Shown piece after piece: positions 1 to 6,765 of a DNA stretch of 37,966 bases. The first letter of the stretch is position 1, and each line of letters begins with the position of its first letter. The translations under genes were made by a program, and so were the position numbers. The stretch is from Clostridia bacterium (GTDB lineage: Bacteria > Bacillota > Clostridia > Oscillospirales > Acutalibacteraceae). Below the pieces are notes generated by a model. It ran no database searches, was not told the DNA's origin, and saw only the letters and a list, made by a program, of their open reading frames with translations. The stretch lies in the NCBI GenBank assembly GCA_900771185.1, contig CAAGND010000276.1:1-37966 (forward strand), in the 5' to 3' direction.

Positions 1-67
1 GCTGTCATTACGGCTATATGTGAATTTTTGCTGTTCGGTTTTCACACGCGGGAAAGGCGGCTGATAT
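1..67. other. Short non-coding stretch at left edge
   Basis: These are the bases downstream of the minus-strand exonuclease gene. A minus-strand ATG lies at 5-7 and could begin a gene that continues past the edge, but nothing can be identified. Confidence 0.3.
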
Positions 68-847
68 TCAGAAAATATCGCCCTCGTCCCTGTAATTCAC
101 GGGCGCGGTAAGCCCCTTTGTCGCCTTGCAATAGGCGCACGCGCCGCACCGCTGCGGAGTAAGCTCACCCCGCTTGACCGCCGCAAACCTCGGGGACAGC
201 TGTTCCACAACGGCAAGCTGTTCATCGAGAACATCATCGGGAACACTGAATATTTCAATGTCGGGCGACTTCTCCTTTGTTACTGCCGCTATGTAAAAAG
301 GCAGCGTTTTTCCCGTGTTCTGCCGCACTATCTCGCGGTATATCGCGCCCTGCGTATGATATCCCCAAAAGTCAATAAAGTGCTCTCTGCGGCGCGTTTC
401 GGCGTTCCATATCGGCTCGAAATCGCGGATAACTTTCAGGTCAACTATCATTTTGTCGGGGTGATAGCTGTCAACCTTGATTTTGTAGGGAACACCGACG
501 ATTTCTCCCGTGAAAATGACCTGTTTCTCTCCGCTCATGTATTCGGTGAACAGCGGGTCTGCTTCTGTCCGCTCAATAGCTGCCTCTGCGGTCTGATATT
601 CTGCCTTAAGCGAACCGTCCTTTTTGAACAGCTCGCTGTGAGCGCTCTTAAATCGCTCCAGAGTGCCCTCATAGTAAGCGTCGACATATGAGCCTATGAG
701 CAGCGCAGACGTGTCCTCACGCGCATTCTCGCCGCTAATTTCAGCCATTGCCGCCGCTTCGCATTTGTAGAACGCTTTGAACTGCGAGCAGCTCATGTAT
801 TCGGCGTTTGCTTCGGGGGAGTAATAGTTATCGGAAGTTATCGTCAT
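68..847 (-). CDS. PD-(D/E)XK phage exonuclease (DUF3799 type)
   Basis: Probably a 5'-3' exonuclease that prepares single-stranded DNA for the annealing protein encoded just upstream. The 259-residue protein opens in the style of the DUF3799 phage family (NYYSPEANAEYMS). A nuclease core is visible as D126, D136 and K138 (within MIVDLKV). A late C234-C237-C240 cluster recalls the metal or Fe-S clusters of Cas4/AddB-like nucleases. The start overlaps the ERF stop by 4 nt, so the pair is translationally coupled, as in RecE/RecT-like modules. The family call comes from motif recognition; the exonuclease role is inferred from family and context. Confidence 0.85.
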   Translation of the reverse strand: MTITSDNYYSPEANAEYMSCSQFKAFYKCEAAAMAEISGENAREDTSALLIGSYVDAYYEGTLERFKSAHSELFKKDGSLKAEYQTAEAAIERTEADPLFTEYMSGEKQVIFTGEIVGVPYKIKVDSYHPDKMIVDLKVIRDFEPIWNAETRRREHFIDFWGYHTQGAIYREIVRQNTGKTLPFYIAAVTKEKSPDIEIFSVPDDVLDEQLAVVEQLSPRFAAVKRGELTPQRCGACAYCKATKGLTAPVNYRDEGDIF

Positions 848-1446
848 GACGCACTCGCCGCCTCCGCCTTTGCCGCCTTAGCCTTATCCGCGCATTCGGC
901 GCACAGCGGTCTGCCGTATTTCTGGTGCGTCATATACTCTACGTCATTTGCGGAATAACCCTTGCTCGGTTTTATTGCCGCTCCGCAGTCGGCACACTGC
1001 GGCACGCGAGCCTTTCCCGTTTGTGTTGCGGGCGGCGTTTCCGCGTCGGGGTCCTTCATCTCCTCTGTGGGAATGCAGAACACCTGAAAGCAAGCGTATT
1101 TGAACGCGACCGACATCGCCTTATTGCTTGATTTGTCCGCGCTGTCCATGCCCTCGCCCTGAACTACGGCATACACGCTCGAACCATCGGCGGCGTAAAA
1201 CGTGTACTTGACTTTCAGCACGGTGTAAATCAGCGTGCCGCCCTTTGCGGTCGTCCGCTCCTGCCGCTCGCTCTCGAGCACCTCGGGAACCGCAAACACC
1301 TTGTGCTTGCTCATCAGCGGCTGTAATACATTCATCACGACATCAATGCCGCGATACATAAAGCCCTGCTGTTGGTTTTTCTGCTTCTTGCTGATAGCGG
1401 GGCATTCTTCCATAATTGCCGCTATCGCCGAATATATGTCTGCCAT
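844..1446 (-). CDS. erf: ERF-family single-strand annealing protein
   Basis: A phage recombinase that anneals complementary strands and would work with the neighbouring exonuclease in recombination-dependent replication or repair. The 200-residue protein has the ERF layout: an N-terminal helix, the GFMYRGIDVVMN segment, then GMDSADKSSNKAMSVAFKYA near residues 99-118. After a linker it adds a zinc-ribbon-like tail with two CxxC pairs (CADC and CAEC, about residues 151-184) and an Ala/Lys-rich end. A strong GAGGAGGA ribosome site precedes the ATG. It overlaps the small acidic gene upstream by 25 nt. Confidence 0.9.
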   Translation of the reverse strand: MADIYSAIAAIMEECPAISKKQKNQQQGFMYRGIDVVMNVLQPLMSKHKVFAVPEVLESERQERTTAKGGTLIYTVLKVKYTFYAADGSSVYAVVQGEGMDSADKSSNKAMSVAFKYACFQVFCIPTEEMKDPDAETPPATQTGKARVPQCADCGAAIKPSKGYSANDVEYMTHQKYGRPLCAECADKAKAAKAEAASAS

Positions 1447-1577
1447 TCGTCGTCCTCCTCTTCCGGGTCGTAGTTATCGTCCTCATCATCTTCCATGCCG
1501 CTCACGATGTGATATCCCCAGCTTTCGGGATAATCGTCATATTGCAGCAGCGGGTTTTCTTTTTCGTAGTCGTTCAT
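1422..1577 (-). CDS. Small very acidic protein (51 aa)
   Basis: Unrecognised. I chose the ATG at 1577 because it follows AAGAAGGTGG; any longer reading runs into the repeat tract. The protein starts MNDYEKENPL and ends in a run dominated by Asp/Glu with a basic tail. It overlaps the ERF start by 25 nt, so it is probably co-translated with the recombination pair. An acidic DNA-mimic or a chaperone for the annealing protein is possible, but this is only inference. Confidence 0.7.
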   Translation of the reverse strand: MNDYEKENPLLQYDDYPESWGYHIVSGMEDDEDDNYDPEEEDDEWQTYIRR

Positions 1578-1589
1578 TTTCCACCTTCT

Positions 1590-2331
1590 TAAAACAAAAA
1601 TTTCTTTGCTAAACTTCGCTCTGCTTTGCCTTTGCAATACACTTCGTTGCTTCACAATACCTTTCTTTGCTTTGCCTTTGCAATACACTTAGTTGCTTCA
1701 CAATACCTTTGCTTTGCCAACGCGATACAGGACAAAACCATGCCTCCGCATTTCCATTCTGTGAATTGCCCTTGCCAATCTCTGCGCATCAATGCATTGT
1801 CTCCGCTTGACGTCTCTTTGCTATGCCGTCGCTATGCTGTTCGCTGCCATGCCCTTGCAGTGCGCGGCGTGGCCGCTCTATGCAATGCCATTGCATGGCG
1901 TGGCTAGGCTATGCCAATGCCGTGCCAAACGAAGCTTTGCCTTGCCTTATCATAACAGTGCTCTGCTTTGCCTTGCCTTACCCTTGCGCTGCCGTTAAGC
2001 GCAGTACAGTCCACTGCCTTTGCTATACGCTGTTTACCTCGCATTGCCGTTGCCTTGCTACGCTGCGCCAAGCCTTTGCCGCGCTCAGCATAGCGGCGCA
2101 GCGCCATAGCAGTACACTGCCGGGCGTTGCGTTGCCGCCGCATGGCATTACGCGGACACGCTCTGCCATTGCTTCACCCTGCTTCACTCAGCTGCTCCAC
2201 GCCTCCGCAGTACGATGGAACACCTTGCCGTGCCCTCGCATATCGTGTCGTAGCCATGCCATGCCGCTGCTATTCATCGCCAAACCGAGCTTTGCCTTTG
2301 CCGTGATGTAGCAGGTGCTTCGGCGTCGCGC
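1590..2331. repeat. Low-complexity degenerate pentamer tract (NNTGC-like)
   Basis: About 740 nt without a convincing gene between two operon genes. On the plus strand it is a dense chain of TTTGC, CTTGC, TATGC, CATGC, CGTGC and GCTGC units at 5-6 nt steps (minus strand GCAAR/GCATR-like). Inside are an exact 16-bp direct repeat GCTTTGCCTTGCCTTA (1934-1949 and 1965-1980) and a perfect palindrome ATGCAATGCCATTGCAT (1880-1896). The open frames here translate to Cys/Ala/Leu-rich low-complexity peptides with no ribosome sites. Confidence 0.8.
1622..1710. repeat. 46-bp-period tandem repeat
   Basis: Two 43-nt copies (1622-1664 and 1668-1710) differ at one position (C1645 versus A1691) with period 46. 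A decayed third partial copy begins near 1710 (TGCTTTGCC then AACGCGATACA). They form the ERF-proximal end of the pentamer tract and show that it grows by tandem duplication. Confidence 0.9.
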
Positions 2332-2946
2332 TTAATCGTCGACTTCCTCGCAGGAAATCTCCTCGAAGGTAAAGCGCCCCTTGCCGCTGTTGCGCCATTG
2401 ACCGATACCCTTATGTCTGCCGTACTTCATCCACTCGCGGACAAGCTCGACATCATCATCAATCATACAGAGGACGGAGAACTCGCAGCTTGTTCCCTCG
2501 GGGCAAACCTCGCTGTTCGCAAGCGCTACTCTCTCGCCCTGCATTGTCTGCGCTCTGAGCGGGCGTTGACAATTGTCAATCTGCATTCCGTCCAAATCAA
2601 GAGGTATCTCGCGCGGCTCGACAAAAATGGTGTTGTCTACCTTCTTCTTGTACGCCTTGATTTTGCTCGATTCGGTGCCTTTAATTCCGCGCATTGCGCC
2701 GCAAATTTCCTTGAAAAATCCGCGTATCTGGTAGTCCCAGAGGAAAGGAGTACCGTCGGGCAGCTTCGGGAAGATAGTCATCTGCTTTTCCTCTACGCCG
2801 TCAACGCCGAGCGCCGCTATCTCGTCCTCGATTTTCTGCGCGTCGGGCGCCTTGCTTGCGATGAATTCGCGGTGGATATCCGCGTTGCCCGAGCTCGTGC
2901 CGAGCAGGTCGTCCGTGAATGTGATTTTAAACGTAAGCTTTGTCAT
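2332..2946 (-). CDS. Conserved phage protein, possible RAMP/Cas7-like fold
   Basis: A 204-residue protein of the kind found beside recombination genes in Firmicutes phages; its function is unknown to me. Notable segments are IDNCQRPLRAQT in the middle and a Gly-rich C-terminal stretch (GRHKGIGQWRNSGKGRF) that recalls glycine-rich loops of CRISPR RAMP proteins. That resemblance is only an impression. The start follows AAAGGACAATTGAT. The leader carries a small AGGGC/GCCCT hairpin like the one at 10.4 kb. It lies between the PP-loop gene and the repeat tract, in the same transcript direction. Confidence 0.6.
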   Translation of the reverse strand: MTKLTFKITFTDDLLGTSSGNADIHREFIASKAPDAQKIEDEIAALGVDGVEEKQMTIFPKLPDGTPFLWDYQIRGFFKEICGAMRGIKGTESSKIKAYKKKVDNTIFVEPREIPLDLDGMQIDNCQRPLRAQTMQGERVALANSEVCPEGTSCEFSVLCMIDDDVELVREWMKYGRHKGIGQWRNSGKGRFTFEEISCEEVDD

Positions 2947-2989
2947 ATCAATTGTCCTTTCTATATCAGGGCTTTATTGCCCTTGTGTG

Positions 2990-4105
2990 TTAATTTTCTT
3001 CCAAATCGTCAATGTAGAGCTGCCTGCCGTCAGTGCGGATTTTTTCGGTTTCCATGCGATCTTTCTTGTATGTATTGTACTTAATTCGGTACAAATAGCT
3101 CTTTCCGAAAATGTTCCACGCCGCTTTTACAACGTTCGGCTCATACGGGCGTATCTTCTCTAAATCCGCAACCGCCTTATAGCTGATAGGACAGCCGCAG
3201 CAGCCTGTCCGGGTAAGCCCGTAGACCTCGTAGGCGTCAGAGTATTTTATACCGTAATGCTCCTTGTACCACGCCTTGTCGCTGTCTGTGACGTAGTACA
3301 GCGGTCTTAGCCGGAACTGTCCGTCGCTGGTTTCGGTGAAGCACGTTGAAGGCTTACCTTTATGCGGCACGGTTCTTGCTCCCCCCTCGGAGCAACGTTC
3401 CCCAGTGATTATCATTTCATATCCCTTCTGGGCACTGTGAGCAATCTGCTTTTTGCAGTAATCGCAGCACTTCGCGCTTATATGGAAATCCGGCGGGTAT
3501 TCGCTTATAAAATCGAACATGAATTTTGAAGAACTGATCACAAGCTGGCTATTGGGGCGCGGTTCTCCTGTTGATTTACAGCAGCACAGAAAATTAATCA
3601 AGAGCTCACACTTCGGATAGCGCTCTTTCAGTTCTGCTCGCTTTGCCGCCTTATCCTCGGCTTCGTCGTACTCATCTGCGATGGACAGCGGCACGCCTTT
3701 TTTCTGCCATTCCGACAGCCCCGCAGACATTATCTTCGATACAAACGGAATTCCGTATTTTCTCGCCGCCTGCACTATGCCGATTTTTGGGCGGTAGGTC
3801 GTTATCTCAACGCCGTACTTCTCGGCTGTTTCCTTAACGTGCCGCTTCGTCGCTGCCATTTCCAGTCCCGTGTTGAAAAACGCGTACTTGATAGGCGGCA
3901 GGTTAAACACCTTACGCGTGCGCTCGATGAGGTCGAGCATAATGTCGCTGTCAGCGCCGCCCGAGTATGAGCATATCGCATTAGGGTGCTGCTTGAGCCT
4001 TTTTGCGATAATACTTTGTATCGCCTGAAATTTTGCGGGTGCGTCTAAATCCGCATATGCGGGTCTGTCGGTGTACACCCTGCTCTTGTATTCTTCTTTT
4101 GCCAT
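2990..4105 (-). CDS. PP-loop / PAPS-reductase-family protein
   Basis: The 371-residue protein has the SYSGGADS PP-loop near residues 46-53, typical of PAPS reductases, DndC and other ATP-pyrophosphatases that adenylate a substrate. It is rich in paired cysteines: LCCCK mid-protein, KCCDYCKK, and GCCGCP near the C-terminus. This suits an Fe-S cluster as in assimilatory reductases or DndC. Phage members are common but their substrate is unknown; sulfur modification of nucleic acid is one idea. I chose ATG 4105 (after AAAGGAAATTGTCAAGC) over the in-frame TTG at 4114, which sits too close to the ribosome site. Confidence 0.8.
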   Translation of the reverse strand: MAKEEYKSRVYTDRPAYADLDAPAKFQAIQSIIAKRLKQHPNAICSYSGGADSDIMLDLIERTRKVFNLPPIKYAFFNTGLEMAATKRHVKETAEKYGVEITTYRPKIGIVQAARKYGIPFVSKIMSAGLSEWQKKGVPLSIADEYDEAEDKAAKRAELKERYPKCELLINFLCCCKSTGEPRPNSQLVISSSKFMFDFISEYPPDFHISAKCCDYCKKQIAHSAQKGYEMIITGERCSEGGARTVPHKGKPSTCFTETSDGQFRLRPLYYVTDSDKAWYKEHYGIKYSDAYEVYGLTRTGCCGCPISYKAVADLEKIRPYEPNVVKAAWNIFGKSYLYRIKYNTYKKDRMETEKIRTDGRQLYIDDLEEN

Positions 4106-4107
4106 GC

Positions 4108-4136
4108 TTGACAATTTCCTTTCTATCTGCTATAAT
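4108..4136 (+). promoter_or_regulatory. Exact-consensus sigma-A promoter, rightward
   Basis: TTGACA (4108-4113), a 17-nt spacer, TATAAT (4131-4136). It points against the operon, and its -35 box lies just upstream of the PP-loop start codon. Expected start near 4143. Confidence 0.85.
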
Positions 4137-4142
4137 AGCATT

Positions 4143-4195
4143 GTAAGCTTTTCTTTGCCGCCTGCTGAATTTCCGTTCAGCGGCGGTTTTTCTTT
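4143..4195 (+). ncRNA. Putative ~50-nt antisense small RNA
   Basis: Bounded by the exact promoter at 4108-4136 and the intrinsic terminator at 4158-4195, with no room for a gene. The RNA would be antisense to the last codons of the 4177-4383 gene and to the leader of the PP-loop gene. Its transcription is inferred only from promoter and terminator quality. Confidence 0.6.
4158..4195 (+). terminator. Rightward intrinsic terminator
   Basis: CCGCC-T-GCTGAA pairs with TTCAGC-GGCGG (one bulged T) around a short loop, followed by TTTTTCTTTT. In the opposite direction the hairpin has no U-tract, so it is a plus-strand terminator. Confidence 0.8.
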
Positions 4196-4383
4196 TCTTC
4201 GTTATTCGCCATCAGGCAGCCTTTGTAAATAACCTCTATGATAATCTGGAGCGACTGCTCATAGTTGATGGTTTTGTTTTTCGCCATATCCTCAGCCAGG
4301 CAGTCGATCACCGCGCCTGCTTCGCCGACGAGCTGCCCCGCCGCTCCGTCAAGCCGAACCCGCTTACCGTCTACGTGTATCAT
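4177..4383 (-). CDS. Small phage protein, unknown (68 aa)
   Basis: Begins MIHVDGKRVRLDG and ends in a basic tail; no family recognised. I chose ATG 4383 because GGAAGGAG lies 9 nt upstream; the alternative ATG at 4392 directly abuts the ribosome site. It overlaps the membrane-protein gene upstream by 20 nt. Its 3' end is covered by the putative antisense RNA. Confidence 0.65.
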   Translation of the reverse strand: MIHVDGKRVRLDGAAGQLVGEAGAVIDCLAEDMAKNKTINYEQSLQIIIEVIYKGCLMANNEEKKNRR

Positions 4384-4579
4384 TATTTTCATCTCCTTCC
4401 ATATCCAAATCCCCCGAAACGGGCACAGCTACGAAAATCAGCAGTGCGCCGATTATCGAACGCGTGATAAAATCGCGCCCGAAGCAGCCCGTAAAATCCG
4501 CGTCCCCTGCCGCTCCGAATATCAGCAGCAGCCCAATAGCTATCAGAGCGCCCGCGACTATGTAACGTTTGTTCATCAT
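4364..4579 (-). CDS. Small two-helix membrane protein
   Basis: A 71-residue protein with two hydrophobic segments (about residues 6-25 and 41-54) and a charged C-terminus (GDENNDTRRR). The start overlaps the upstream stop as ATGA, indicating coupled translation. Its role is unknown; small early membrane proteins of phages often affect exclusion or host physiology. Confidence 0.65.
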   Translation of the reverse strand: MMNKRYIVAGALIAIGLLLIFGAAGDADFTGCFGRDFITRSIIGALLIFVAVPVSGDLDMEGDENNDTRRR

Positions 4580-4782
4580 GTCAGCCCCCTAAGGATATCG
4601 CGTATCATAGCCGCGCCGCTGTCCATTGCGACGTTTATCTCCACTCTGTCGTATTCGTCGAACACGACGATTGCCTTTTCGCTGTCCGCGTTGTAGTCAA
4701 TTCGTTCAATGCCCCGAAACGCCTTTGTGAGCTTGAGCGCTTCACACAGCGCATTGCAAATAGCCTGCTTGTCCTCTTTCAT
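4576..4782 (-). CDS. Small phage protein, unknown (68 aa)
   Basis: Begins MKEDKQAICNALCEALK; appears to be a mixed alpha/beta protein. The start overlaps the upstream stop (TAATG) and the stop overlaps the next start (ATGA), so it is a coupled operon member. No family recognised. Confidence 0.65.
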   Translation of the reverse strand: MKEDKQAICNALCEALKLTKAFRGIERIDYNADSEKAIVVFDEYDRVEINVAMDSGAAMIRDILRGLT

Positions 4783-5144
4783 TATTTCAGTCCTTTCTGT
4801 AATTCAAGCACCATCATACCGTAGCTAATCCCGCGCTCAGCCGCCATGCGGTTTACTTCGGAAATGCTGTGCGTTGGCTTGTGCTTCTTATCCTTGCCGT
4901 TAAATATCAGCTTTTTATCCTGCCTTGCCGCCTTAAGCTCCTGCCTTCTTTTAATGCAGAAGGTGCACTTCGTGAACCCCTCCGCCGCCGCTCGCTTGCC
5001 GCAGCACACGCACACGCCCTCTGCTTTTCGGGCATAGTATCTCGTGCGGTTCGCACTCTGCCTCTGCGCGTTCTTTGTTTCCCACTCAATCTGCCGCGTC
5101 AGTTCCTCGCGCTCGGAGGCGGTCATCTTGTCGGCTTCAATCAT
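4782..5144 (-). CDS. Small zinc-binding phage protein
   Basis: A 120-residue, strongly basic protein with a treble-clef-like cluster CVCCGKR...CTFC in the middle, probably binding one zinc and perhaps nucleic acid. I chose ATG 5144 (MIEADKMTASERE), preceded by GGGGAGG; the longer reading is shadow. It overlaps the upstream gene by 8 nt. Confidence 0.7.
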   Translation of the reverse strand: MIEADKMTASEREELTRQIEWETKNAQRQSANRTRYYARKAEGVCVCCGKRAAAEGFTKCTFCIKRRQELKAARQDKKLIFNGKDKKHKPTHSISEVNRMAAERGISYGMMVLELQKGLK

Positions 5145-5421
5145 CGTGCTCTGCCTCCCCGATACCCCTGCAAAAGTACGCGATGCGCAAAGCGTCATAA
5201 AAATTCTCGTTGCTGTAAGCCTCTGCGTACATTGCCGCCTCGTAGAAATTATTAACTTCAGCAAAATAATACCCGTAAGAATTTGTGTGCAGGCATATAT
5301 TCAGCACCGATGTATTCAGCAAATCGACAACTCTGTTGCCGTTATCGTCGACATCGCGCCCCTCGTTTTTGAGCTTTTCCGCAGCCCATGCTTTAAGCTG
5401 CTCGTTTGTTATATCCGCCAT
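5137..5421 (-). CDS. Phage protein, unknown (94 aa)
   Basis: Begins MADITNEQLKAWAAEKLKNEG and is rich in aromatic residues and Asn. No family recognised. It follows the excisionase-like gene with a one-base overlap and precedes the zinc protein. Confidence 0.65.
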   Translation of the reverse strand: MADITNEQLKAWAAEKLKNEGRDVDDNGNRVVDLLNTSVLNICLHTNSYGYYFAEVNNFYEAAMYAEAYSNENFYDALRIAYFCRGIGEAEHDD

Positions 5422-5636
5422 TAATTACCCTCCTTTTCTCCGCAAAGCTCCATGAGGTCGCGGCGGTTCATTCGCCAGACCTTTCCCGCACGGAAACCTT
5501 TGAGCTTGCCCGCCCTTATCAGTCGTGTCACCGTGTCGGGAGTGATACCGAGAAGCGCGCCTATCAGCGGCGGGTCAAGCACGACGGGGAGCTTGTTCCA
5601 GTCATACACCGCGCGCGGCTTTGTCTTTCGTCCCAT
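5421..5636 (-). CDS. Excisionase-family / MerR-like HTH protein
   Basis: A 71-residue protein with the helix-turn-helix signature LGITPDTVTRLIRAGKLKGF followed by KVWRMNRRDL, the classic winged HTH_17 (excisionase family) pattern. It could be the Xis partner of the integrase or an early regulator. ATG 5636 is preferred (AGGTGG 7 nt upstream); a GTG at 5645 is the alternative. Confidence 0.75.
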   Translation of the reverse strand: MGRKTKPRAVYDWNKLPVVLDPPLIGALLGITPDTVTRLIRAGKLKGFRAGKVWRMNRRDLMELCGEKEGN

Positions 5637-5650
5637 GATTGCCACCTGCC

Positions 5651-5857
5651 TTATTCTTCGCTGTCGGGCGCACCGTAGTTCACCTCGGTGTGCTCTGCCG
5701 CGAACAGCACCATCTGCGACGCTACATAGCAGTTTGAAAGCCCCGTCTTAGCGGATATCTCCTCGACGGCGTTGTATGCCGCAGGAGTGAGCCTTATGAT
5801 CGTGTTTTCGGTCTTTACCCTCGCAGGGCGCGCGACCGTGAATGTAAGCTTGTCCAT
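5651..5857 (-). CDS. Ribbon-helix-helix-like small regulator
   Basis: A 68-residue protein with TENTIIRLTPAAYNAVEEIS, consistent with a beta strand followed by the helices of an RHH/Arc-type DNA-binding protein. GGAGGG precedes the ATG. It lies in the regulator cluster at the head of the leftward operon. Confidence 0.6.
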   Translation of the reverse strand: MDKLTFTVARPARVKTENTIIRLTPAAYNAVEEISAKTGLSNCYVASQMVLFAAEHTEVNYGAPDSEE

Positions 5858-5884
5858 GATTGTGATTGCCCTCCTTGTTTGCTG

Positions 5885-6100
5885 TTAGCAAACCTCTTTT
5901 GCAAAAAAAATTTCATCTCTGTCCGCGGTGCTCATTTCTAAAATTTCTGAAATGAGCATTATTTCAGAAGCTTTGAACGAACGCTCATTCGCTATCTTCT
6001 GATATAACGCTTCGTGCGATATGCCGATCTTTTCCGCCAGCGTTTTTACTGTGTATCCATGGTCGCGCATATAGTCCTTAAATTTCTGCGAGTCAGTCAT
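5885..6100 (-). CDS. Cro-like XRE HTH regulator
   Basis: First gene of the leftward early operon. The 71-residue protein has an XRE-type helix-turn-helix (VKTLAEKIGISHEALYQKI). ATG 6100 follows AAAGGGGTGATAAC, 34 nt after the predicted transcription start; the longer frame to 6136 would start upstream of that site. By position it should be the Cro-like antagonist of the repressor encoded divergently. Confidence 0.8.
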   Translation of the reverse strand: MTDSQKFKDYMRDHGYTVKTLAEKIGISHEALYQKIANERSFKASEIMLISEILEMSTADRDEIFFAKEVC

Positions 6101-6140
6101 GTTATCACCCCTTTCGTGTTTGCTTTCTGTCAACATCTAC

Positions 6141-6169
6141 ATTATAGCACTGTGTTTGCGAAAAGTCAA
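6141..6169 (-). promoter_or_regulatory. Early leftward promoter
   Basis: On the minus strand: TTGACT (6164-6169), 17-nt spacer, TATAAT (6141-6146). Start expected near 6134. The -35 box lies inside operator-like repeat 6164-6181, and a further GTCAACA half-site (6129-6135) covers the start. Confidence 0.85.
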
Positions 6170-6181
6170 CATATTTTGACG
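6164..6181. promoter_or_regulatory. Operator over early promoter
   Basis: AGTCAACA-TA-TTTTGACG, an imperfect inverted repeat related to the perfect one at 6228-6245. It covers the early -35 box, so repressor binding should block the leftward operon. Confidence 0.75.
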
Positions 6182-6227
6182 AATAATAATAAACAAATTT
6201 TGAATTATATTTTTGTTGATTATGTAT

Positions 6228-6245
6228 AGTCAACAAATGTTGACT
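6228..6245. promoter_or_regulatory. Operator over repressor promoter
   Basis: AGTCAACAAATGTTGACT is an inverted repeat with perfect 8-bp arms. Its right arm contains the -35 box of the rightward repressor promoter, which suggests autoregulation or Cro control. Confidence 0.8.
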
Positions 6246-6268
6246 TTTTGATAACAATGATATATAAT
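6240..6268 (+). promoter_or_regulatory. Repressor promoter
   Basis: TTGACT (6240-6245), 17-nt spacer, TATAAT (6263-6268), transcribing the repressor and possibly the genes after it. Divergent from the early promoter and of equal quality. Confidence 0.85.
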
Positions 6269-6290
6269 ATAGAAGAAGGAGGTGATGAAC

Positions 6291-6626
6291 GTGAGTACAT
6301 TTGGTGATAATGTCAAGCATCTACGAGAAGCTAAAGGTATGTCGCAGGACGAACTTGCAAAAAAGGTAGGATATACGAGCAGGTCGACTATTAGCTGTAT
6401 AGAAAGCGGAAAGCGGGATTGCACGCAAAAGCAGATTTTAGCACTTGCAAATGCTTTGGGAGTATCTCCCGGAGAGCTGCTTGAAAACAATGAAAAAAGC
6501 GCCCCGCAAAACGAACGCAAGGCGCTAGTTCAAAAAATCGAGCGGCTTTTAAGCCAGCTCAGCGAGGAAAACCTCAACAATGCTGCTCAGTATCTTGCTT
6601 TTCTAATAAGCTCTCAAGATAAGTAG
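6291..6626 (+). CDS. CI-like phage repressor (short, no peptidase domain)
   Basis: A 111-residue XRE regulator that probably maintains lysogeny by binding the AGTCAACA repeats. The HTH lies at about residues 7-60 (MSQDELAKKVGYTSRSTISC is its core). The C-terminal ~30 residues form a Leu-rich helical hairpin likely used for dimerisation. There is no S24 autocleavage domain, so induction cannot follow the lambda RecA route. GTG 6291 is chosen: AAGGAGG is 8 nt upstream, while the ATG at 6285 is only 2 nt from it. Its 3' end overlaps a convergent small ORF. Confidence 0.85.
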   Translation: MSTFGDNVKHLREAKGMSQDELAKKVGYTSRSTISCIESGKRDCTQKQILALANALGVSPGELLENNEKSAPQNERKALVQKIERLLSQLSEENLNNAAQYLAFLISSQDK

Positions 6627-6684
6627 CAAACGCTTCGAGGCTTTCATCAGTAAGCAATTCAAGGGCTTTTTCAAATTCGTTCAT
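6574..6684 (-). CDS. 36-residue ORF antisense to repressor 3' end
   Basis: It has its own exact-consensus promoter (6737-6765) and a good ribosome site (AAAGGAG, 9 nt before ATG 6684). It runs convergent to the repressor and overlaps its last 53 nt. In gapless alignment its residues 4-31 match repressor residues 83-110 at 11 of 28 positions, so it resembles the repressor's C-terminal hairpin without the DNA-binding part. It may be a dominant-negative or anti-repressor peptide, and its mRNA would also be antisense to repressor mRNA. Part of the match (YL and QD) comes from an inverted repeat in the DNA (6591-6597 and 6615-6621). Confidence 0.6.
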   Translation of the reverse strand: MNEFEKALELLTDESLEAFATYLESLLEKQDTEQHC

Positions 6685-6736
6685 GGTATTCTGCTCCTTT
6701 CTCGGACGGGAGTGGAATACCCGCCCTTGTGAGCAC

Positions 6737-6765
6737 ATTATACACTGTTCACATTGATTTGTCAA
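6737..6765 (-). promoter_or_regulatory. Exact-consensus leftward promoter of the 36-aa ORF
   Basis: On the minus strand: TTGACA (6760-6765), 17-nt spacer, TATAAT (6737-6742). The operator-like repeat 6747-6772 covers the -35 box and spacer. Confidence 0.85.

Noticed and set aside
1823..2311. 162-codon Cys/Leu-rich plus-strand ORF in the repeat tract
   Set aside because: Its composition simply mirrors the TGC pentamers, there is no ribosome site, and several other frames in the tract are equally open.
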